DNA of 64,000 nucleotides from Cristatella mucedo (Eukaryota > Bryozoa > Phylactolaemata > Cristatellidae): NCBI GenBank assembly GCA_009760855.2, contig WPIO01000016.1, positions 3,632,501-3,696,500 of the forward strand, read 5' to 3'. The notes beneath the pieces were generated by a model. That model was given only the letters and a program-made list of their open reading frames with translations. It was not told the DNA's origin and did not search any database. Below are positions 1-12,080 of this stretch, one piece after another. The translations under genes were made by a program, and so were the position numbers. Each line of letters opens with the position of its first letter. The first letter of the stretch is position 1.

Positions 1-226
1 ACCCTGTGCTGCCGTCAGACGACTGCCCCCTTGATGCATCGATGAACAGGCGGTCACGGCCTGTACAACATGGCATGCAGCATCAGTCAACTGCCGCGAA
101 GGCTGCTGGCGTGCCTTATCGATCGATCGGTGCAGCAGCAGCGGCTGAGCAGGCAGCGTCCAAACCCAAAGCCGCGGTCATCGTTTCCATCCGAATTCTC
201 TTCTCCCTTCGATCGTGCTTCTTCCT

Positions 227-300
227 TTGCAGCAGATGTAAAGTGCCTAGAAAGAGATTGAGTTCTCTGAGGTCGCTTTATCGAGTGCATTATTATTATT
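227..300 (+). repeat. LINE 3' tail (stand-alone)
   Basis: A short copy of the tail that ends the L2/CR1-like LINEs of this window: a GTAAAGYGCCTAGAAAGAG core, the imperfect palindrome GAGTTCTCTGAGG, then an ATT run. No LINE coding sequence precedes it. Confidence 0.8.
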
Positions 301-354
301 ATTGTATTCTCTGAGGGTGCCATATCAAATGCATTGCATCAATGCATCAAATTA

Positions 355-355
355 C

Positions 356-392
<37 letters not shown>
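355..392. repeat. (ATT)n microsatellite
   Basis: A run of ATT/TTA triplets with one TTG interruption. It probably grew from the ATT tail of a LINE end. Confidence 0.85.
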
Positions 393-529
393 GTTATCCT
401 CCACCAAGCCTGTCTTTCTCCTCCAGGCTCGCTGGCTCAGGTGCAGCCAGCACGATCGACGGCAGTGGACGAGTGATTGACCTGCGAGCAGGCGCTGCTG
501 CTTGCTGAAAGTTTATCAAGCATGAAATT

Positions 530-632
530 GCTCACCATTCAATTGCGTTTCCCTTTGCAGCAAATGTAAAGCGCCTAGAAAGAGATTGAGTTCTCTGAGG
601 TCGCTTTATCAAGTGCATTATTATTATTATTA
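530..632 (+). repeat. LINE 3' tail (stand-alone)
   Basis: A second copy of the LINE tail, including the upstream CCCTTTGCAGCAAATG stretch, ending in (ATT)n. The 5' body is absent. Confidence 0.8.
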
Positions 633-1494
633 AATTCGGTGCTGTCTGCACGAATTGCAGAGAGACGTGCAGGAGACGATCGCCAGGTCCAAGCACAGCC
701 GCCGAGCGCTCGTCTTCGCCGACCTTCGCAGATCTTTGCCGGTCACCGGAGGCTGCTCAGTAACCGTGCCAATGCATCGCCACGTGACTGACATTGTGGA
801 TTCGGTGCAGTGAGGCCACTGGCTCGAATCCCTGGCTGGCGCCAGGCTGGCTTTGCTGCCTGCTTCTCGTTATGTCGAATCCAGCCACGACCAGTGCCGG
901 TCCAGCTCGTCAGGGGGGGCAGCCGCAGCCGAGACACAGCGCCCCGCCCCCCAGGGTGGTCTGCTGTGCAAGCTCGCATGACCATGCAACGTCGCCGACT
1001 GCTCCAAAAACGGACGTGAACGACGAGCCGAAATTCCCAGATCGACGCACCACACAGCGAGGTTTAGTCGTCGGTGCAGTCGGCTTCGCGGGGAGGAATT
1101 CCGTCATTGCTGGGGGCGCGTGTTCATGTTCATTGGCTGCCAGCTGCTGTCCCCTCCGATCCTACCGTGCTGGCCGGGCAGCCGGCAGCTGCCGAGCTCT
1201 CGTTATGCGGCATGGCGATTGCCACATCTGGGCCAAAAGTGCTCGGCAACCGCCGCCGGCAATGTCGGCTCCAAGTCACCTGTCGTGCCTACATTCCGCG
1301 GCAGCTCTTTTCAGTATCAGGGGAGAGAGGGCCTCTGCTGTAAAGCGAAACAGCGGCATTGTCAAAAATACTGATTCGCCTGTCAAAAAGAAATTCTGCA
1401 TCGCGCTGCATGCAGTTCGACCTACTCGTGTCCGGCTCGCTCGCTCTCGCTCAGCCTGGAAGCGATCGGCTTTAGGAAGGTGGCAGCAGGCGGC
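633..1494. other. no gene recognised
   Basis: GC-rich sequence with overlapping short open frames in several phases. None has a recognisable domain, and no tandem or inverted repeat stands out. Confidence 0.5.
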
Positions 1495-1690
1495 AATTAA
1501 TTTTTTCTCTTTAATTAATTAATAATTGTCTTATTAATTCTCTTATTATTAATTTTCTTATTAATTCTCTTATTAATTAAGCTTTATTAATTAATTAATA
1601 ATTCTCTTAGTAATTAATAATTCTTTGATTCTCTTTTAATTAATTAATTCTAATTAATAATTAATCAATTATTAGTTTATCTCTTTTTCC
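1495..1690. repeat. TTAATTAA-rich low-complexity tract
   Basis: About 195 bp made almost wholly of TTAATTAAT/TTCTCTTATT words, in sharp contrast to the GC-rich flanks. Read from the minus strand it lies just after the stop of the candidate exon at 1693-1878. Confidence 0.8.
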
Positions 1691-1692
1691 TC

Positions 1693-1878
1693 TCAAGCTT
1701 TTCGAGCTTCTTGCTTCGTCTCCATTTCTTGGAGGAGCTGCTCCTGCTTCCTCGCCCGCACCCGTTGGTCAGTGTCAGTGTCGTGAGCTTCGATGGCTTC
1801 GACTCCGGGCCACCGGGAAAAATTGCCCGTCGACGCATTACGAATTAGCAGCGTTAAAAGCGTTTTGAGGTCTCCCAG
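1693..1878 (-). CDS. possible last exon of an unknown gene
   Basis: The minus-strand frame ends in a charged helical tail (RVRARKQEQLLQEMETKQ, then EARKA and stop), which reads more like protein than the neighbouring frames. A possible splice acceptor (ACTCAAG) sits at its start, at phase 0. The upstream part of the longer frame is alanine/arginine-rich and not convincing. I do not recognise the protein, and chance openness cannot be excluded. Confidence 0.2.
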   Translation of the reverse strand: MGDLKTLLTLLIRNASTGNFSRWPGVEAIEAHDTDTDQRVRARKQEQLLQEMETKQEARKA

Positions 1879-3425
1879 CTTGAGTCGTCTGTAGCGGCTG
1901 CTGAACCGGCACCGAGCAGCCGTCGGCAGCGGCCACCCGCAGGGGAAGCCTCCCCTCACAGAATAGACTTCGCCGACTGCACTGCCGACGAACAGCGGCT
2001 GCAGCGGCCGACAATGCAGACGCAGCTGCAGCCCAAGCCGGCTCAGCCGTAGCGGACGTGCGGGCGCCTGCAGCAGCCGACGCCGGCAGATCTGCAGATC
2101 CAAGCGCTGCCTCCTGCATATCGGCGAGAGGCAGCGCTCGACTCACGCTCGCTCGGCAAAGCGTGCTGCCCGAGAGGGCTGGAAGGAGGACGCAGTCGGC
2201 GGCCGAAGATGCATCATAATCCCTGCGAGAAGAAGGGAAGGAGCTGATTAGTTGGCCGAAGAATGCCGCTCGATTGTGATCGTTTCTGCTTTCGAGAGGA
2301 AAGCTGTCGTTCTAAAGGCGTCCGCTGCTGCTCTCGCCGCCTGCTCATCATCGTCGCTCTGAAGCCTTGCGCACTGCCTAACATAGGAGAGTCGTTTTCG
2401 CGAGTCGTCCCTCCGACCATCGAGAGCTACCGCTGCCTGCCTCCTACACTTCCGTGCAGCAGCAGCTCAGTGCTGGCAGAAGGGCTCCTAGAAGTGGTGT
2501 GTGCGTGCGTGTGTGTGCGTCCTCTACCCCCTGAGCCTTCGGGGTTTTTCCCTCCCGTCGAAGCCTTGTGAGCTCTCTAGCGTGAAAGAGTCGTTTCTGC
2601 AGTCGTCGGTCATCTGTATGAGCTGTCGAATCCGTTCGGAGTTCACTGGCCTTTCTAGCAGGGCCTCTCGGCTCTGTGCGAAACATACTCTGTGATGAGA
2701 GTGTGAGTGAATTTTGTCAGGCCTGACATTTAAGTTTCCTTTTAAACGAGCAAGCGCCTTTAAACAGCTTCGCTGGCAGCAAACCTGCATAATAAATTGT
2801 ATAGTGGATCGCTCCCAGCCAGAAGATCGTCGTTAGGCTGGACATCAACGAGCCACATGCTGAAGACGCGTTTTTCGGTCAAGTGAAAGGTTGCCACCAT
2901 GTGAGCGGAATCGGCTCTGATTCATTACCGGAAAGGTTTGCTAGAAAAAATATATACAACGGCGCCTGCTTCAGCCGTAGTGATTCGTTCCAAGAGGGTA
3001 GCAGCTAACTGTGCTTTGCACGACTCTGTGTGCTTAGTAAAATCACTCTTGCTGCGCTCTCCTGATAACGAGTGCCCTTGTCGGCTGTGCCCTGAGGCTC
3101 AGCTCTCTTTAGCAGAGGATCACCTCTCCTTGCGACACTGAATCGTGCTGTGAACCTGCAAACAGGGATTAAAAGTCGTACTTTTAGTTAACTATTTCCA
3201 ACGAATAGGACACTCAAATCGCGATGGGACGACTGAGTGTGCGCACACATATATGTTTAGAAATGACGAGTCCTCACTGAACAAGTGTGTTTGCAACCTT
3301 ATAGCTGTTTGAACCCCAACAGTATCAGAGCTCCGGACCCTCGATTTACGAGCTAGACCTAGAGCTTCAAAAATGCTACCCGAAATCGAGTTAAATATCT
3401 CCGTTGACAACCGGCTCGTAGCAGG
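1879..3425. other. no gene recognised
   Basis: Mixed-composition sequence with no supported exon. A block at about 2205-2262 (ATGCATCATA, GAGAAGAAG, GGAGCTGATT) recurs at about 6625-6690, so both may belong to one dispersed, unclassified repeat. Confidence 0.4.
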
Positions 3426-3429
3426 TTCA

Positions 3430-3516
3430 AATCACTGTAAATGTAAAGCGCCTAGAGAGAGATTGAGTTCTCTGAGGGCGCTTTATCAAGTGCATAATTA
3501 TTATTGTTATTATTAC
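3430..3516 (+). repeat. LINE 3' tail (stand-alone)
   Basis: A TGTAAAGCGCCTAGAGAG core, a GAGTTCTCTGAGGGCGC palindrome and an ATTATT tail. No LINE body is attached. Confidence 0.8.
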
Positions 3517-4189
3517 TGTCTGCCTAAGTTTTTGTGATTCAGTTCGTCCAGTTGACGATCTTCGGGCAGTATGCGTTTGAAAAAGAAGGAGAAGTCCATA
3601 TGAGACGCTAAGATTTTTGAATAGTTGCTCTACGTTACCCACACTCCTGTTAATGCACGAATGCAGGCCTTCCTTTGTGCGGTTCAAACTTTTCTAAATA
3701 GCTCGCCAAATAGGCACACTTGACCTATATACCTTGAAATTTGTGGATACTATCTTTCTGCTCAGGTTGCTTTCATGTACGGCATATTAATTCGCGAGAA
3801 ATTGCTTCTTAATTCCACTTGATGAGCTACCACCGAGTTCATGTCGAATAAATGCAGTGATTTTGTGCTACAATTTTTCACGAATTCTGGGTTTAGAAAC
3901 GCCTACATAAAAATCTTGCGGTTCTTGCCCCTACATAAAAATGTTGCAGGTCTAGCCGTCCCCTAGATGAAAATGCTGCCACTAAGTCGTTGGATGTCGT
4001 GACTTCCTTGGGAATGAGTTTCAGGATTGGTAAGTATTCAATAAACTGAAACCACGGAAGAATTTGGGCCTTTAAGAGGCCCAAATTGAGAATTAATAGC
4101 TATTCATTTATATTAATTTATTATCACTAGATTAATAATTGGTTAATTATATTTATTGCGAATTAATCTAATATTGATAATTAGTATTA
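3517..4189. other. no gene recognised; AT-rich end
   Basis: No domain-bearing frame. The final ~100 bp (about 4090-4190) is rich in ATTAATTA words. Confidence 0.4.
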
Positions 4190-5040
4190 TGAGGCGCTGT
4201 CAAGACGACTCGAGTCAGAAAAGCTATGCGGTATGCAGCCTGCCTAGCAATTGCTGGAAAGTAGTTTGTATAGGTTAAATGGAGCAAAAGGATGAAAGGA
4301 CCTAAAAGTGAATGACAGAACCTTGTATTCAATGCACTGTGTAGTGATTAATAAGGGGCCAAACTTGTAGAAGTGGTGTAATGTGGCAACTATGATGCTA
4401 ACGACAGACAACCCGGGGCTACCGAGTTTGCATCAACTAGAAACGCCTTTCTGCACAGGTCGGACGACCTGCATGTAGTGATTTTCAGAAGCCGAGAAGG
4501 GATGTAACAAATGCGTGGACCACCTTGGATATGGTATCCCTGCCTAAGCTTGCCCGAATTTTGGCCATGTTATGTAGCTGAAAGTAGGCAGGCTTGACTA
4601 CGGAGGAGATTTGGTCTCTAGTAACGGCACGTGAAAGACACGGGGAAAGAGACACCTAGATTTTGTGCTGAGGCTGCGGGGGATATGCTGATAGAGCCCA
4701 TTTTGAGGAATAGGTTTCTAATTTTTGAGCAATACTAGGTTTTCCCTCTACTCGTAAGTTGTTTTTATTGTCATTCAATTTGAGAAAGGTTGGTGCCAGC
4801 CAATTGCGAATGCGAGCAATACCTGCATCAAAGGAGTTAAGAGAGTTTGATACGCTGGGAGGCAGGAAGGGATCACAGGACTTGCACAGTCTGTGTGTCA
4901 TATGCATAGAAATGAGAGCCTAGACTGTGCTTGGCCATTACATCGGTAGAAGTGAGAGTATAACTTTTGAAAAGAAGTGGCACCAAGCCCTGTGGTACCC
5001 CGTGCGTTAGAGGCACCTCAGATGACTGTTACATACGAAA
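4190..5040 (-). mobile_element. L2/CR1-like LINE fragment
   Basis: Minus-strand remains of the ORF2 C-terminal half. The landmarks found in the better copies occur in order: AGTGAATGACAGAACCTTG, GTGTAATGTGGCAACT, TATGTAGCTGAAAGTAGGCA, then the region after the reverse transcriptase YADD box. The frame is broken many times, and the 3' tail palindrome is missing. Confidence 0.75.
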
Positions 5041-6130
5041 GCAGCGCGGCGTCGTTCAGGTAGTCAGCAGCCGACGGCGGCTCGACCGACGGCGACTCTG
5101 GCAGCAGCGCGGTGCGGCAAGATCGGAAAGCTTCCCGTCGCTCATCAGTGACGCGAGTCCGAATCTACTTTCACCCTACGGAAGTTGCGAGGCTGCCGCC
5201 TCAAGTACTATTTGTATCGCAAAGAACAGTTAGTGGCCGGTGCTGCTGAAGCTGCCGTTCAGCTGCTACTTACCCTCCATCGAGTCCCAGGCTAGGACAA
5301 CCCAATCATGTTGGCCTTGTCTATTCGTGTGCATATGCATGCTTACAGTACGCCTGCTGCTATCGGAGGTTACCACCAATTATTTGGTAATGCTTTCTGT
5401 ACAGCATTTTACAAATGTATTATTATCGATTAACTTTTTTCAATCGATATGAACTATTCCACTTTCAACATCAGTCATGATTACAAATTCTTCTCGTACT
5501 TACTTCTGCCTACGAAACAAACGCCAGAAACATTAGTTCACTTGGCCTGATCCATTATCTGATCGCTATCCATTATTAGCCCGATCCTTAGCCCGAGAGA
5601 TTCGTATACTGTCGACGAACTTTGCCACTGAACTTAATCGCTGGTCGATTCTATGAGTTAAATCGATACTCTCGTCGTTTTTGCATTTCTATATAATCAG
5701 TGAGTTCGCTTTTCGTGCTTACTAATTTACAATTCGGTGCACGTTACAAGTAATATTTCCTGCTAACCGGCGGCCCATAATGTCTTCTTGTTTTGTTTTC
5801 TCGCTGGCATAAACGTGATGCTTGTGTGCATACGCATGATTGTCTGAGCACGATAGCAAATATGACATTAACCCTTAGCTATTGCTTGTTTTGTAGCGAT
5901 TTTTAAAGCACCTGGATAGAGATTTAGTTCTCATACGGTGCTACACAAGCGGCTTATTAATACTACGTATTGTTATTCGTAGTAGCAGCAGAAGTAGAAG
6001 TAGTAGCATTCTCGCCTGCCACATTTTTGGTAGCTATCATTTGGTCAGCTATCCGGAATATGCTCTGCTTCAGAAGGAAAATGTGCGATGGATCTTTGGC
6101 AACTGGCTACTGATGAATCTTTTTATGCTA
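5041..6130. other. no gene recognised; LINE-tail relic
   Basis: No supported exon. At about 5893-5960 there is a degenerate LINE tail (AAAGCACCTGGATAGAGATT, then a GTGCTACACAAG-like palindrome arm). A TAGTAGCAGCAGAAGTAG simple stretch follows. Confidence 0.4.
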
Positions 6131-6132
6131 GC

Positions 6133-6300
6133 TGAATTAACAGCCTCTTTTGTACAGCGACTGGAGAGCTTTTACGGCTATCACCATCGCTTGCTGTGGC
6201 AATAAAGGCTTATCCACTGCAGGATTCGAACATACGACCTCGGGACCGAGGTTGTGAAAAGCATCCGCCTTACCTAGTGTGCCATCACGGCTCATACGCA
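6133..6300 (-). mobile_element. tRNA-derived SINE
   Basis: Minus-strand copy of the window's main SINE. It runs, in reverse complement, from the tRNA-like head (GCCGTGATGGCACACTAGG and the B-box-like GTTCGAATCC) to the tail AGAGGCTGTTAATTCAGC. It cannot be a functional tRNA, because the anticodon-stem region is replaced by CGAGGTC repeats and no acceptor stem closes. Confidence 0.8.
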
Positions 6301-6839
6301 ACATTCCTTAATGCATCACATTGGTGAAAAAAAGATGATGAGCTATATTGGCTTGCAAATAAGAAACACTTTAGGTGAACAAGCTTCGGCTTTCGAGCAC
6401 TCAGTTCCACGGTAATTCGTGCCTTAATCCAGCCAGGATCAAACGCTGGATTTTGCATGGCTCACAAGCACTGTCTCGACCGATGATATTTGCATAAGAT
6501 GACTACTAATAAGGGTCTTCAGCAACGTTACGACATTTCTACTACCAAATGTTAAAGGCATGCAGTAGTGGCTCAACAACTCTCAACTCTTTCGTAACAA
6601 GCTAAGCACCAGCCACAGATGCTAGCCATGCAGATGCATCATAGTCCCTAGGAGAAGAAGAGAAGGAGCTGATTGGTTGGCGTTGGCATGAGCAGTAACA
6701 GCCAGCGGTTGGCCAACAATTCCCAGAGTCCTGAGGCTGGGCAGCCCGAGGAGCGAAGGGACTTTGTTCTCTGCCAGCACGTCCACGTAAGTCTGGCTGG
6801 CCACCGTTGTAATCGATCGACCGGGAAAGAGGCGTGGCC
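6301..6839. other. no gene recognised
   Basis: Nothing supported apart from the short block shared with 2205-2262. Confidence 0.4.
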
Positions 6840-7744
6840 ACGGAGTCTATTTTTAATGGACCGCTATAGATTTCCGTATTTTCCCAGGCCGTTGCCGTCG
6901 ATTGCCGCGCATTGCCCTCGAATGTACGTTCAAGATTGGTTGATAGGACGCGGTTGCACTTTTTATAAAGCACCCTGTAACGCAAGAAAAGTGTGATCTT
7001 CTTCCACCAGCTCTGTTTGTAATTGTAACAGACAATCATATATTGCTGTATTGCCTCGGGCAATTGCCGTCGATTGCCCGAGGTTGAACGCGAAAAAGGA
7101 CAGCGTGTGCGCCCACAGTGAGCACTACGTAGTAGGATAATTACAAGTTCAAAAGGCCAATTTCCAGAAAATTTGACCCTGATTGCTGCAGAGACCGGGC
7201 CATTGCCATTCATTGCCCTCGATTGTGCCTTTGTCGATTGTATAAAAATGTTTTGGACGCACTTTCAAAGCAGTGTAGTGCGATACGCAAGAAAAGTTGG
7301 AGCTTCTCTCAGCAACTGTCGGTCCAATTGTAACTGCCCGTTATGGTTTGGCGTATTTCCCCGGGCCATTGCCATCGATTGCCGTGGGTTGCCGTCGATT
7401 GAACGCGTACCACGGGTAAAAATTATGCGCACACACAGGTGCATGTCACGTGGAATGAGATTTATAGTTTATTGCAGCCAGTATTTTGAATTTTCCATGG
7501 ATTTTGCTATCGGCCCCTACCATTGCTGTTGATTGCCGTGCATTGCTGACAGTTAACAAACAAAGCATCTTGAAAGTTCCACGGTTTTACTTTGGACGCA
7601 GCGGAATTTTATGTGTAATGAAAATTGAGGCTTCCTCGCTGCCAATTTCTCTTCAATTCGCCGGGAATTGGGGTATTGGCCCAGGACATTGCTGTCGATT
7701 GCCGTTCATTGCTCGCGATTGTATGTTCGCGATTGGTTGAAAGG

Positions 7745-7925
7745 AGCCGTGATGGCTAACTAGGTAAGGTGGTTGTTTTTCACGACCTCGGCACCGAGGT
7801 CGTTGGTTCGAATACTGTGGTGGGCGATCCTTTATCGCCACTGCAAGCGGTGGCGATAGCCGTAAAGGCTCTTCTGTCGCTATACAAAAAGAAGCTGTTA
7901 AATCAGCTGGTATTTATTTATCTTT
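7745..7925 (+). mobile_element. tRNA-derived SINE inside satellite
   Basis: A full-length-looking copy running from AGCCGTGATGGCTAACTAGG to CTGTTAAATCAGCTGG plus TATTTATTTA. It interrupts the satellite and accounts for the doubled spacing between the cores at 7677 and 8039. Confidence 0.85.
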
Positions 7926-8867
7926 AAAGGATTTGATTGCACTTTTAACACAGTGGGCTGTGACAGGTAAGATGTAGTTTATCTTGGCCCAGTCACTTTC
8001 CAGTGATTTGCGAAGGACCATAATGGATTGCCGTATTTGCCCGGGCCATTGCCGTCTGTTGCCATGCATTGCCCAAGATTGAGCGGTCAGAGCTGGTTGA
8101 AAGTATGTGTGCACGCAGCGAGATGTTACGGGGAATGAGAATTAGAGCTTGGTGCAGCCAATTTCTGGTCGATTTGCCACGGATTTTGGTACAGGTCCCT
8201 GCCATTGCTGTCAATTGCCGTGTATTGTTAATAGTTAACGTGCAAAATAGCTTGAAATTCCTACGATTTTACTTTTAGCACAGATAAATGTGAAATCCGA
8301 TGACAATCAGCACTTCGTGCAGCCAATTTAGTGTTAACTTGCCACGGATTGTAGTGGATTGCTGCATCGAGCCGAGCAGGTGCTGCAGATTGCCATGCAT
8401 TGCCCGAGATTGTACTAGCGCAATTGCTTAGAATGATGTGGTTGAATTTAACCAGTGTGCTTTGTAACATGCATTAAAAATTAAAACATTGCGAAACCGA
8501 TCTCAGGGCAGTTTGCATCAGATTGCTGTAAATTGAGGTTTTGGCCCGGGCCATTGCAGTCAATTGCAGTGCATTGCTGCCGAATGATTGAGGTGATTGT
8601 ATTAAAATTGTAGGATTACACAATAACCAAAAATTAGAGCAATGTGCAATCACTGTTAGAGCTTAAAGTGTGCGTATTCTGGTCGTTTTTCGGCGGGTTG
8701 CGGTAGATTGACGTACTGGCCCGGGCAGTTGCAGTCCATAGCAGTGCATTACTGCAGAATGGCCAAGGCAATAACAGTGAAGTTATGCAAGTACACAATA
8801 ATTGAAGATTAGAGCAGAGTGCAATCATAATTAGAGCTTCTAGTGTAAGCGTTCTGGTCTCTATGTA

Positions 8868-8945
8868 ACAGGTTAATAATAATAATAATAATAATAATAA
8901 TGTACTTGATAAAGCGCCCTCAGAGAGCTTAATCTCTTTCTTTGC
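8868..8945 (-). repeat. LINE 3' tail inside satellite
   Basis: (AAT)n, then ACTTGATAAAGCGCCCTCAG and CTTAATCTCTTTC: the reverse complement of the LINE tail, inserted between satellite monomers. Confidence 0.85.
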
Positions 8946-9599
8946 AGCGGATTGAGGTGGATTGCGGTATGGGACCGGATCGTTGCAGTCGATTGCAATT
9001 CATTGCATTAGAACGAGTGTGCACAATGGAGCGAAATTTTGTGGATGCTCTTTGAACTGAGTCTAGTCCTATATGCAATGCTAATTAGAGCTTCGCGATG
9101 GAGATTTGAGGACGACTTGCAGTGGAATAGAGTGGATTGCAGTATGTTTCCAGGTCATTTCAGGCGATTGCCACCCATTGCCACAGTGCGAGGCAGTTTT
9201 TTTACGCGGTTGTGCACACAGCACGGTACACTTTAAAATGAAATGAAAACTGGAGCTCAGCGCAATGTATTCGATTTTTTATGCGGTGGATTCTTCGGAT
9301 TGAAGTGGATTTCGGTATTGGGCCGTGCTACTGCAGTCGATTGCACGTGAACGGCCACCAATGCAAGTGAAATTTGTTTAATGAAATTGTCGTAGAGTGT
9401 GCTGTCATATGCAATCTAAAAAGGAGCTTTTCGATCAGGATTTCTTTCATTGCATGGTGGAATGCAGTGGATTGCGGTATTGGCCCGGGCAACAGCAATC
9501 TTATTTCAGTAGATTTCGTGAGAACGCGTGAGCGGAATCACTCAAAATTTTCTGGGTACATTGTGCGTGTAGCGTAGTTTGATATTCCAGACTTTTTGT

Positions 9600-9750
9600 A
9601 GTTGTTCGTTACAGATTTGGGGTGGATTTGACAAGCACTAGAATGGATTGTGGTGGATTTTGGGGGATTGTGGTGACTTGCGGTGGATTCTGGTGGATTC
9701 CGGTTGATTGCGGTATATTGCGGTGGATTGCGGTAGATTGCGGTAATTCG
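9600..9750 (+). repeat. 10 bp repeat at the satellite edge
   Basis: A short-period array of GGATTGCGGT-like decamers. The decamer is part of the satellite monomer (GGATTGCGGTATTGG), so this looks like secondary amplification of a piece of the satellite at its right end. Confidence 0.75.
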
Positions 9751-10250
9751 TTGAACCCATATCGTAGCGGCTGTGCTACGGAAGGCAATCGGTTTCGAGT
9801 CGTGCAGACAACCGCAGCTCACTTTGATTAGCGCGTACCTGCAGAGTGTGAAATTCTACTGCCATCTTAAAATGTAAATAGATCAAAATAAAATATTGAA
9901 GCTTTACTAGGTTTATCCTACTGGTATATGTCTTTATATAACATCAAGCACGATTGCATGTTTCTTCTGCCGTTGTATTTTGTCCCTCGCCACGTGGCTC
10001 CCGCTGACCGCTACCGGACCGACGTTTGGCGGCGTTTAGCGACGTTTAGCGGGATTTTAGGGGTATTTGTTTGCTCTCTCATGTAAAGTCATAGCCCGGC
10101 GCTCGCACATCGTGTAGCCCGCGTTTACTCTGCTGAATCTAATTTCCTTGCTAAGTTTTTAGGTTCTCGAGGTTGGAACTCGTGAGCTGATCATCGATGG
10201 ACAGCCAAAAGTCGCAGGTAAGAGCTTCAACGGCCCACTTAGGAATGCAG
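9751..10250. other. no gene recognised
   Basis: Unique-looking sequence with a small GACGTTTAGCG-type repeat near 10020-10060 and nothing else supported. Confidence 0.4.
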
Positions 10251-10603
10251 GCATAGGTAGAGTATCTCTGCTTGTTTTGCTCGATCTTACGGCTACTTTT
10301 GATACTATTGATCACCGAGTCCTTCTTGAGCACCTCTCATCTTGCCTGGGCATCGCTGGCACTGCTCTGCAATGGTTCATGTCCTATCTCAGTGGGAGAC
10401 TCCAGATTGCTGATGTGAATGGACAAAAATCATCCAAAGAACCCCCGAAATATGGGGTATCTCAAGGCTCCGTGCTTGGCCCAGTTCTTTTCACGGTTTA
10501 TACTCGCACTCTTGCCGATGTGATTGCTAAGCTTAATCTAGGCTATCACTTTCACTCGGTTGTATCTTTGCTTTTATCCCTCTCCAGTACGTGGAATTCT
10601 GAG

Positions 10604-10772
10604 CCGTGATGGCACACTAGGTAAGGCGGTTGCTTTCATGACCTCTGTCCCGAGGTCATGGGTTCAATTCCCTACGGTGGGCGATCCTTCATCGCCTCTG
10701 CAAGAGGTGGTGATAGCCATAAAGACTCTTCTGTCGCTATACAAAAAGAGGCTGTTTAAGCTGCTAGGATAT
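10604..10772 (+). mobile_element. tRNA-derived SINE nested in LINE
   Basis: Head GCCGTGATGGCACACTAGG, B-box-like GGTTCAATTCC, then CTTCTGTCGCTATAC and AGAGGCTGTTTAAGCTGC. LINE coding sequence continues on both sides, so the SINE arrived later. Confidence 0.85.
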
Positions 10773-10805
10773 CAACTTCCTTTCTGCATGTATTGATGAC
10801 ATCCG

Positions 10806-11107
10806 CGCATGGATGGCAGCAAACTTTCTTAAATTGAATTATGATAAAACCAACTTACCAGCCACCCAGGTGTGATTCAGAAATTGGAAAGGCTAACGCT
10901 CAAAATCGGCTCTGCCACCATATCTCCTGTTGAATCTGTACGAAATCTAGGTACATGGATGGCAGCAAACTTTCTTAAATTGAATTATGATATAACCAAC
11001 TTACCAGGGTTAAACCAAACCAAGTGTGATTCAGAAATTAAAAAAGGCTAACGCTCAAAATCGGCTCTGCCACCATATCTCATGTTGAATCTGTACGAAA
11101 TCTAGGT
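10806..11107 (+). repeat. tandem duplication within LINE
   Basis: About 150 bp (from CATGGATGGCAGCAAAC to CTGTACGAAATCTAGG) occurs twice in direct succession with a few differences. It is absent from the other LINE copies, so it arose in this copy. Confidence 0.85.
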
Positions 11108-12080
11108 GTCATGCTCTAAAGTGACCTTTCATTAGACGACCACATCAGCCTTGCAGTCAAGTCTGCGTACTTTCAGCTACATAACATTGCTTAAAGTCGG
11201 GCTTGTTTAGACAGGGATACCACATCTAAGTTGGTCCATGCATTTGTGACATCCCATATTGACTTGTGTACCTCACTGCTTGCTGGTTTGCTGGTCTGCC
11301 GGCCTGTGCAATCAGGTGCTTACAGCTGGTACAAAACTCTGCAGCTAGGCTTGTCTGTCTTGAGCGTCACAGTTGCCACATCACACCACTTCTCGTCGAC
11401 CTGCACTAGTTCCCAATCAAGCAGCGCATCGACTTCAAGGTTTCGTCACTGACTTTCAGGTCTCTTCATTCTTTATTCCCCCACCAGGTTAAGCATAGTA
11501 CCACTCGCTTTTAGGAATGTAACTTTTTAATTATACCTCATACAAATCTCAAATCCTTTGGAGAACGTGCCTTTAGTTCGTATGTTCCCAAAGCCGGGAA
11601 TCCATTCCCGACTTGCTTCACGACATCTATTGACTTGTCCACATTTAAAAAGAAACTAAGAACGCAGAATTTAAGGAGTCCCTGTGATTCGTTCTCTATG
11701 TGCTTATGTGTGCTGACACTTTTGCAGACTGCTACTAACCACACTTGCATGCTGGCCCTGTGCATGTCACCCCTAACCATGCTATTCTTGTTGTTTATTG
11801 AGCATGCTACCACTAACCATTTGATCGTGCTTCCTTTGCAGCAATTGTAAAGCACCTAGACAGAGATTGAGTTCTCTGAAGGCGCTTTATCAAATGTCTT
11901 ATTATTGTTGTTGCTCATAGAGTGATACGTGCACTGCATTCGTACACTTGCTGTGCAGCCTCAAATTTTGATTTCTCGGGAAAAGAAATGTCGGTGACTC
12001 ACTTAAAATTCTTGCTGATCTTACCTGGCTGGTGGTTTGCTGATGCAATTACCCCCTGCAATGCAAGTAGACACGACGTT

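Larger units (their letters stand above)
6840..9540 (+). repeat. diverged ~165 bp tandem satellite array
   Basis: A motif of the form GGCCCGGGCCATTGCCGTCGATTGCCGTGCATTGCC recurs near 6882, 7054, 7192, 7354, 7514, 7677, 8039, 8192, 8367, 8535, 8718, 8969, 9144, 9317 and 9480. Most spacings are 153-183 bp. The two larger gaps contain a SINE (7745-7925) and a LINE tail (8868-8945). A second landmark of each monomer is a GCAAGAAAA/TTGGAGCTTC box between cores. About 15 monomers are visible and visibly diverged, so the array is old. Confidence 0.8.
10252..11910 (+). mobile_element. L2/CR1-like LINE, 5'-truncated and broken
   Basis: The open frame at 10277-10609 encodes the reverse-transcriptase palm start: LDLTATFDTIDH (motif A region), then GVSQGSVLGPVLFTVYT. 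The YADD box is lost where a SINE inserted (10604). The frame resumes near 10780 (DDIRAWMAANFLKLNYDKT) and degrades towards the C-terminal region near 11231-11560. It ends in the canonical tail (about 11835-11900) with an ATTATTGTTGTT stretch. Confidence 0.85.

Noticed and set aside
6602-7213. 203-codon minus-strand frame
   Set aside because: It runs into the satellite array and has no recognisable motif.
7745-7925. tRNA gene
   Set aside because: The B box and part of an A box are present, but no clover-leaf closes and the sequence recurs as a dispersed SINE with a common non-tRNA tail.
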